From Sorghum bicolor (Eukaryota; Streptophyta; Magnoliopsida; Poales; Poaceae), in assembly GCF_000003195.3 (NCBI RefSeq), contig NC_012871.2:8481997-8545996 (forward strand): a DNA stretch of 64,000 nt. The letters are read 5' to 3'. Shown in pieces: positions 56,597-64,000 of this stretch (positions are counted from its first letter, which is position 1; each line of letters starts with the position of its first letter). The position numbers were made by a program, and so were the translations under genes. The notes beneath the pieces were generated by a model. It saw nothing but the letters and a program-made list of their open reading frames with translations, did no database searches and was not told the DNA's origin.

Positions 56597-59500
56597 ATGC
56601 AGATCGGAGGCCTGGAGAACACGTGGCTTGTTGATTCCGGTTGTTCGCGCCACATGACCGGAAGTTCAAAATGGTTCTCCAGCCTCGACCCCGTGCAATG
56701 TAAGGAGTACATCACATTCGGGGATAATAGCAAAGGTAAAGTGCTTTCTCGTGGGACCATTCGGGTCAATGAGAGTTTTGTCTTGAAGGATGTTGCTTTG
56801 GTTTCGAATTTGCATTTCAATTTGCTTTCGGTTTCGCAACTCCTTCAGGATGGTTTTGAGGTGTGTTTTAAGACCGGCTTGTCTCGAGGTCTTGATTCTC
56901 AGGGAAATCTTGTTTGCTAGATTGTCCCTTTTGGTCGTGTCTTTCTAGCTGATTTTTCTCACTCTTTTGGCTCTTCTCGTTGTCTTGTTGCTGGATCCTC
57001 TTCTGATCTTTGGAAGTGGCATAGGAGACTTGGTCATTTGAGCTTTGACTTACTAGCTAGGTTGAGCTCACTTGACTTAATCCGAGGATTGCCCAAATTG
57101 AAATTTGAGAAGGATTTGGTTTGTCACCCTTGTCATCATGGAAAGATGGTTGCCGCTTCTCACCCTCCTGTGACTCAGGTCATGACCAAGGGACCCGGTG
57201 AGCTACTTCATATGGACACAGTTGGTCCGGCTCGGGTTCGGTCAGAGGGAGGGAAGTGGTATGTTCTAGTGATTGTGGATGACTTTTCTCGCTACTCTTG
57301 GGTGTTTTTCATGGAGGGTAAGGATGAGGCTTTTTCTCATGTTCGAGATTTAATTCTTCGGTTACAAACTGAGTTGCCTAAGAATGCCATGAGAGCTATA
57401 CGCAGTGACAATGGCACATAATTCAAAAACACTCAGTTTGATACCTTCTGTGCTTCTTTGGGTCTCGAGCACCAGTTTTCCTCTCCTTATGTTCCCCAGC
57501 AAAATGGTGTTGTTGAGCGCAAAAATCGGACCCTTGTTGAGATGGCCAGGACGATGCTCGATGAGCATAGGACTCCTAGGAGATATTGGGCCGAAGCGAT
57601 CAACACCGCCTGTCATGTCTCCAATCGTATTTTTCTTCGAGCCTTCTTGAAAAAGACTTCTTATGAGTTACGATTTGGTAGACTACCCAAGGTAAGTCAC
57701 TTCAGGGTGTTTGGTTGCAAGTGTTTCATTATGAAGCAAGGTAATTTGGACAAATTTGAGTCCAGGTCCTCCGACGGTATTTTTCTTGGTTATGATTCTC
57801 ATTCCCATGCATATCGTGTACTTAACCTTGAAACTAACCGAGTCATGGAGACCTGTGAGGTCACATTCGATGAGACTATGCCTTGTTCTTCTCGTGTCTT
57901 TGAATGTGCAGGTGATCAGGAGATTGGTGAGAGCATCTTTGTTGAGGATGATGCAGAAGATGCCGATTGGGGTGATCCCGAGCCGACACCACGGGCTGCC
58001 CCTCTCGCGTCTTCGACGACTACTTCGGCTGATGGCCCCGATCCTTCTTCTTCCACTACTTGGGGTCCGGTCGAGCAGCCTCCTCAGCCTACAACGGCTG
58101 TCCCTGAGGAGGCCCCAGCTGCAGTTGAGGGGGAGGCGACTTCTTCAAGGGAAGCACCTCGACACATTCAGCGTCACCATCCACCTCAAACCATGATTGG
58201 TGGAATTGACCAGCGAGTCACGCGGTCCAGGTCATATCACATCTCACACTTCGCTCATTCTGCTTTTGTTGCTTCTTTTGAGCCTTGAGATGTTGGACAC
58301 GCACTATCTAATTCCGATTGGGTTAATGCTATGCATGAGGAGTTAGAAAATTTTGAGAGAAACAAGGTTTGGGTTTTAGTACCACTTCCACTAGATTGCC
58401 ATCCCATAGGTACCAAGTGGGTTTTCAAAAACAAAAAGAGTGAAGATGGGGTGGTAGTGAGGAACAAGGCTAGGTTGGTAGCTCAGGGTTTTTGTCAAAA
58501 AGAGGGGGATAGACTATGAGGAAACCTTTGCTCCTGTTGCCCGTCTAGAAGCCATTAGGATCCTTTTAGCTTTTGCAGCTTCAAAAGGGTTCAAGCTGTA
58601 TCAGATGGATGTGAAGAGTGCTTTCTTGAATGGGTATATAGAGGAAGAGGTCTATGTGAGACAACCCCCTGGCTTTGAAAATCCTAAGTTTCCTAACTAT
58701 CTTTTTAAACTCCACAAAGCCTTGTATGGTCTAAAACAAGCCCCGAGAGCCTGGTATGAGCATTTGAAAACCTTCTTGATTGCAAAGGGTTTTAAAATGG
58801 GTTCGGTTGATAAAACTTTGTTTCTTCTCAAGCAAGGCACTGACACTCTTTTGGTTCAGATATACGTGGATGATATCATTTTCGGTGGCTCTTCTCATGC
58901 ACTTGTTGGCAAGTTTGCAGAAACTATGAGTAGGGAATTTGAGATGAGCATGATGGGCGAGTTGACGTTCTTTCTTGGTTTGCAAATCAAGCAAACTAGA
59001 GAAGGGACGTTTGTGCACCAAGGCAAGTACACCAAGGACGTACTCAAGAAATTCGATATGGGCGAGGCCAAGCCTCTCTCGACGCCCATGTCGACCACGA
59101 CGGCCCTGGATGCAGATGAAGGAGAAGTTGCGGACCAGAAGGAGTACCGAAGCATGATCGGGTCGCTTCTGTACCTGACGGCGACAAGACCGGACATCCA
59201 GTTCGCGGTCTGCTTGTGTGCGCGCTTTCAGTCTTCACCGCGCACATCTCATCGTCAAGCTGTCAAGCGGATCTTGAGGTACCTTCGTTTCACACCTGAG
59301 TTTGGTCTTTGGTTTTCAGCTTCCTCCTCTCTTTCTCTTTGCGGCTATTTTGATGCGGATTATGCCAGTTGCCGTGTTGAGCGCAAGTCCACGTCGGGGA
59401 CTTGCCAGTTTCTTGGGACTTCTCTTGTGTCTTGGTCCTCTCGCAAGCAATCCTCAGTTGCCCGATCCACCACAGAAGCCAAGTATGTTGTTGCTGCTGC

Positions 59501-59804
59501 TTGCTGCTCCCCGTTGCTTTGGATGATAGCTACTTTGAGAGACTTTGGGTTAGAGTTTAGGCAAGTGCCTCAGCTTTGTGATAGCACCAGTGCCATAAGC
59601 GTTGCTAAAAACCCAGTTCTCCACTCAAAAACCAAGCATATAGATGTCCGCTTTCACTTCCTGCGTGACCACTATGGGAAAGGAGATATTGACCTACACC
59701 ATGTTGATACCCAAAATCAGCTTGCAGACATCTTAACCAAACCCCTTGACCAAGCCCAGTTTGCTCGCTTGCGAGGGGAGCTTGGAGTTTGTTTCCCTTA
59801 TTAG
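56597..59804 (+). pseudogene. Sirevirus-like pol, multiple stops
   Basis: Protease: TWLVDSGCSRHMTGS (56620-56665). Integrase: zinc finger HRRLGHLSF ... CHPCHHGKM, then HMDTVGPARV, IVDDFSRYSW, IRSDNGT and PQQNGVVERKNRT (57010-57540). Reverse transcriptase: KARLVAQGF, MDVKSAFLNGYIEEEVYVRQ and IYVDDIIFGG (58450-58890). RNase H: GYFDADYASCRVERKSTSG and STTEAKYVV, with QLADILTKPLDQAQ at the end (59345-59755). Lesions: TAG at 56918, TAA at 57419 right after DNGT, TGA at 58286, and one extra G in a G-run near 58506-58510 shifting the frame. The RT-RNase H part from 58520 to 59804 is open. It cannot be translated whole; mobilisation would need proteins from another copy. Confidence 0.92.
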
Positions 59805-61228
59805 TTGAGGGGAACTTTGGTTTTTGTACTCTAGTTTTGTTTTCTTTTACTTTAGCTTTTATTTTATTATTGAATCATATTGCATTGCATTTCATCTCAT
59901 CATGTATATTAGAGCATTTTGAGCTTCATGATTATAGTTGTTAGATTGAGATTATGCTCTTTGTGATATGTCTTGTATATACATGATGGTGCTTGTCGCT
60001 TAGGCTCCTTTTGATCACTTGATGCATGTTATGAGCTAAGCATGTTTTATAACTTGTGAACTTGACATAAACTTGTTGAAACCTGAAAATTGTTCACCAT
60101 TGTGATTGGCAACTAGCATGTGTAGCATGTGTTGAGATCACTTGAGCTATCATTTATATGCTAGGTTGCTATGTCTCATGCTTTGAGTTATACACTTGCT
60201 TCGGCAACTTGTAAATTCTTGTGCTAAAAATTGAAAATCAAGCTAAGTGAAAAGAAAAGATCGAGATGGGTCTGTACTGTCCTACGTCAAGGTATCGAGA
60301 CTGCTTCCAATTGCACTTATGGATGAACTTGAGCCTTGTAGTGGATGCTGAGATCATTGTCTTAAGCTTGCGATTGTCTCTGACATAGGCTTGGCATGGT
60401 CGATAAGTTGGTTTGACGGTACAGATAACCTCTCGCACTCACACATGTTTGACTAAACCTTGTGATATGCTGCAAACTCCGATAAAATGAAAATTTGATG
60501 AAAACACAAGTCTAAAGTTAGTCTTTGACATGATGTATGAACGTTGCTTGGGGTAGTTCACCTTGTATACACTTGTTAGCACTAGGTTGATTTCCTGCTT
60601 ATACCTGCTATGTGCTACTTCCAGTGGTGAACTCCTCCTTAAAATTGCTTAAAATTGATAAAAAATGCTTAAATGTCATATTTCGTTTCACTTGATCAGT
60701 TTGAGCATTTGTTAGCACTTGTACTTATTACACATGACAACACCACCTAGAGCATCTTTTCAATCTGATTGCTATACTCCTGAAGCTTTTATATATGTGC
60801 ATTTTTTTGCATTCATAGCATGTTTTGAGGGGGAGTTGCACTCCTTGGGCAAATCTTGATAAGTGCATGTGTCAACAAGGGGGAGAAAGTTACACACAAA
60901 AATAGAGACATGCATTCATTTGAGAGAGATTGCATTTGCTCAGGGGGAGTTGCATTTGAGTTGATTTTGCTAGATGTGTTGAGCCTTTGCCTAGGGTCTA
61001 GTTGTTTTCTGGCTTTTTCAAGATTTGCTAGCGGTGTTGAGCCTGTTTTCCTCTTCTTAACGGCTAGCTGTGTTTTACTTGGTTGTGTCGAGCCGTTGCC
61101 CATGTATTTGGGGACCAAGTTGTTGGCTTTGCCTTACTCATTGTGAGTGACCCGTTTCGAGCTTACACTTGAGTTGGTTTTCTCGGGCTTTGTGTTGGTG
61201 TTGACAATGCACTCATCAAGGGGGAGAT
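59805..61228 (+). other. Long 3' untranslated region with repeated polypurine motifs
   Basis: 1.4 kb without an envelope-like frame. Polypurine motifs gagggggag (60827), aagggggagaaag (60877), cagggggag (60941) and caagggggagat (61218, abutting the LTR). Multiplied polypurine tracts are described for Sireviruses. Confidence 0.75.
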
Positions 61229-63348
61229 TGCGAACACATGGTTTTTACATAACCATTGTGGAGCACCCTTGTTGTGTGATGAGCGATTGTCAACATGCCA
61301 ATATTTTGGTGGGTTGTTGGTTCGGTGGTTCTACTGATATCCTGGCATAGGGTTATGTGTCGAAACGGTGTCTCTTGGCTTCGTGATGTGTAGGTGTGGA
61401 GACTGGATGCGGTGGCAGCAGTCAGGTGAAGGTCAAGTAGGGCGTGCCGTGCTGACGGACCGGTTGCGGTGAAGGGCAGACGTGAGGCTTGGACTGATGG
61501 ACCAGACGACCGATTGGCCAGCTGCGGTGGCTCACACTTGGGACATCGCTAAGCGCAAGTGTACACGGCGGGTGACGCGTACGGGCTACGCTACTCGCGG
61601 CGGGTTTCGCGGGTTTGGGCCTCAAAACCCGGGCGGAGGTCCCGATGCGGACGGATGGCACGTGGCGGCATCGGTGAGATCGTTTCGGAGCGAGGCTACC
61701 GGTGAGGAGGCGCGGTGGCCGTCGGATTTAGGTCATGTCGAGTTGGACTAGAATACCCTTGGGGCTAGCTAGTTCGCTCAAAAATATCTAAGGGCATCTG
61801 GGGAATATGTAATATGCTTGATAAATAAGCAGAGAGAGTTCCCCATCTCCCTCACCTCTCTCCCCACTCTCCTCGATCCCTCTTCTAGCTAGGGTTTTAT
61901 TTTTTCTGCTCACCAGAGAGAGGTCCAGAGATTTGAGCACTTGTCTCTGTATTCAACTGATGTTTTATTTTGGGAAGTGAGGCCTTTAGCTCACGTTGCC
62001 CTCTGGGCTTTGGATTCATGGTGTCTTGATTCTGCGACTGCAGTTTGGTGTTCGTTTCTTTTATGTTCTCTGTTTGTCGTTCTTCCCTCTTCCCCCTTCT
62101 TGCTAAATCTTTTAGTCTGAGAGATTTGGAGAGATTTTGATTGATCCATGACGAGCTAGGATCTATGCTGAACTAATCCTTCCAGTTTTTCAAATCAATT
62201 TGGCACGAGGTCGTAGATCGATCTGATTTCCGTTCTTGAGAAAAACCTGTTCTTGGCCTCTGTCTGAATTTTTACCAGAGTTCGAATTAATTCCAGGCTA
62301 TGATTTATTGGGAATAGTTTTGTGCCTAGGAGATTCTTTTTCTGACCAAATCTTGAGAGCTCGTGAAGTTTTGAGTCGGATTTAGTTGATTTTCTGAGCC
62401 GCCCCTTTTCTGTCTTTCTGTTCTTGGTCTCTGTTCGTGGGTGTTGGTTCAGTCAAATGGATGGGGGCAGCAGTGCTACTAGCACCAGTATAGAACCATC
62501 GAGTGAGCTCCTCTGAGCAGTGCCGGCTTCTGTGCCTCAGGATCCCCCTCCGATAGCTGAGCCTAGGCAAATCTATCTGCTTCGGTTCTTTTTCTGTGTT
62601 CTTGTCTTTCTCTGTTCATCGAGTGCAGCTGTGGGAGAAACGGCAGCAAACGCTGCAGCGCAGAGTGCCTCCCAGCCAGGACAGCTCGCCAACTCAGTGC
62701 TGGATGCTGTTGTTCGAGTCTGCCTGCTTGCTTTCCATTTCTTTTTGTGTATTCGTTCTCGGTACAAAGATCTCTGCGTTTTATCTCAGGCATCATTTGT
62801 GGGCACCTCTTTTTGCTTCCTGATCGTGTCTTTGTGCAATGCTTGTGCAGTCCTTCTTTGTTCTGAATCTCATTCAGCAGGTATCCAGCGCCCAGGCAGA
62901 GCAGAGCCATCGACTGCTCCCTCTTGCTGTCTAGCGTTCTGGCATCCAGTTCCAATTGGAGAGCATAGGCAGCATCTTCATTGATAGCTTCTGTACTTGC
63001 TTTCAGTTACTGGTTTTTTGATTGGTCAGTGAGTGGATCGATCAGAGCACATGGTCTATGATGAACGATTTCTATGACTTTTTCTGTCTAATTTTTCTAG
63101 ACTTGATTTCTTGTTTTGCGTCTAGTTTGGTCGTTTGAGCTCCGAATTATGTTCCGTCTGTTGCGTTGATTTTTTACCGTACCAAGGAATTGTTCTAGAT
63201 ACTCTTGACACAAGTTGGCTAGAGTATTTTAGTCTCGGCAAGTTGATTGTGTTTGGTGGTGATTTTGGGACAGCGGCCAAATATTCTCGAAAGAAAATTT
63301 GAGGCTCCCATTCACACCCCCCCCTCTGGTCGCCTTTTCGGTCCTTCA
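61229..63348 (+). repeat. 3' LTR (2120 bp)
   Basis: Nearly identical to the 5' LTR at an offset of 9407 bp; the extra base is an a in the C-run near 63316. Confidence 0.95.
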
Positions 63349-63700
63349 TATCAAGAGGCCAGAAAAATAGCTTTTCTCCATGGAGAACTAAATAAGGAGA
63401 TATATACAGAAGAACCATAGGATTTTGTGGTAATAGGGGATGAACAAAGTGCATAAACTCCACTGATCAATGTATGTTATCAAGCAACCTTCACACTTAT
63501 GGTAGTGGAACCTCAAATTTAATCAAGCTAATCCTTTCATTGTATGTCAATAACATAATGTTGGCTAGGAATTATAAATTGTTGATTCACTCAATCAACA
63601 AAATAATTAATGATTCACAGCTAATAAAGATGCAGGTGAATACCCAGTGGTTTTTTTGGGTGGACAGCTAACTAGTTACAGTCAAATGTCATTGTAGCTC
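63349..63700 (+). pseudogene. Older Ty1/copia reverse transcriptase, 3' part (split)
   Basis: Resumes with REARKIAFLHGELNKEIYTE and DFVVIGDEQ (63353-63440) and, after stops, LSLYVNNIMLARNYKLLIHS (63530-63600). The YVDD box is degraded to YVNN. It continues the frame interrupted at 51821. Confidence 0.75.
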
Positions 63701-64000
63701 ATTTGGTCAAGTTTCTGGGTCTTCCAATGACTGAAATTAATTAGAACTTGCACCGCTAACTGCTGAGATATGTTGGGGCAGTTGAGGCTAGCTTTGTTCT
63801 TTGTGTAAATTTCCAAGGGATCACTATAAAGATTTATTTTATCTTTTACAAGAAACTTACATTAAGAAGATTATTAAAAGTTTCAGATGCATTAATGCAA
63901 CTATGCAAGCCAATTCATTTTCTTCAAATAATCAAGGGCATCCCCATTTGCATTAACAATCATATCATGTTTCCTTTTCCCTTTGATTCCATCTGGATCT
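63701..64000. other. Window end, nothing recognised
   Basis: AT-rich; may be further decayed copia sequence, but no motif is clear. Confidence 0.3.

Larger units (their letters stand above)
51822..63348 (+). mobile_element. Sirevirus-like Ty1/copia retrotransposon, complete (11527 bp)
   Basis: Two LTRs (51822-53940 and 61229-63348), TG...CA ends, target duplication TATCA at 51817-51821 and 63349-63353, an initiator-Met primer site at 53943 and a polypurine tract at 61218-61228. Domain order gag, protease, integrase, reverse transcriptase, RNase H is copia. The long gag with a coiled-coil-like extension and several polypurine motifs before the 3' LTR point to the Sirevirus lineage. The LTRs differ at four substitutions (52013, 52352, 52377 and 52479 against +9407) and one base of indel near 53907, by eye. 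Coding capacity is broken in at least five places. Confidence 0.95.

Noticed and set aside
56532..56600. Intron between gag and pol of the Sirevirus-like element
   Set aside because: A tgatgcag acceptor-like end exists, but no convincing donor was found; a simple gag stop or a further lesion explains the gap equally well.
59805..61228. Envelope-like ORF expected in some Sireviruses
   Set aside because: No plus-strand frame of useful length between pol and the 3' LTR.

Overview
The window looks like nuclear DNA of a grass. It is packed with CACTA (En/Spm) transposons, Tourist and Stowaway MITEs, hAT, LINE, Ty1/copia and Ty3/gypsy remnants, a recent Sirevirus-type retrotransposon, and two type I MADS-box genes. 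An Andropogoneae grass (sorghum, sugarcane or Miscanthus type) is my inference from element style, not proven. No rRNA, tRNA or CRISPR was recognised.

Layout. 1-11752: right-hand part of CACTA-A, with a broken TNP2 transposase, 669-bp tandem repeats, an internal subterminal-repeat (STR) cluster and a broken second gene with an Ulp1-like protease end. 11753-18200: minus-strand copia relic into which CACTA-A, a 623-bp hAT element (8-bp TSD) and a 1.92-kb solo LTR (TSD ACTGG) inserted. 18210-19225: LINE 3' end. 19500-21830: segmental duplication copy 1 with MADS gene 1 (20654-21415, +). 23329-23872: two MITEs. 24097-34047: complete 9951-bp CACTA-B (TSD TGA). 34048-39241: minus-strand gypsy relic interrupted by a Stowaway MITE and by the 2510-bp CACTA-C (35141-37650, TSD AAG). 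40176-45457: complete 5282-bp CACTA-D (TSD AGA), inserted in duplication copy 2. 45458-48500: rest of copy 2 with MADS gene 2 (47358-48083, +). 48545-49950: LTR-like remnant and a protein-kinase pseudogene. 51500-63700: an old copia reverse-transcriptase relic split by a complete 11527-bp Sirevirus-like element (51822-63348, TSD TATCA).

How parts work together. The four CACTA elements share one plan: TIR, STR cluster, TNP2 transposase, (internal STR cluster), a second gene ending in a C48/Ulp1-like cysteine protease domain, STR cluster, TIR. In CACTA-B the second gene is a clean seven-exon model (1080 codons plus stop, all splice sites GT-AG, total length divisible by three, His921/Asp938/Cys995 present). 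Four element promoters have a TATA box placed about 7-11 bp from an STR cluster, although each element family has a different STR sequence. This suggests that the transposition-protein binding sites double as promoter operators.

The only host genes that look intact are the two AGL62-like MADS-box paralogues. Their promoters and 3' flanks remain alignable by eye, and copy 1 preserves the unoccupied insertion site of CACTA-D.
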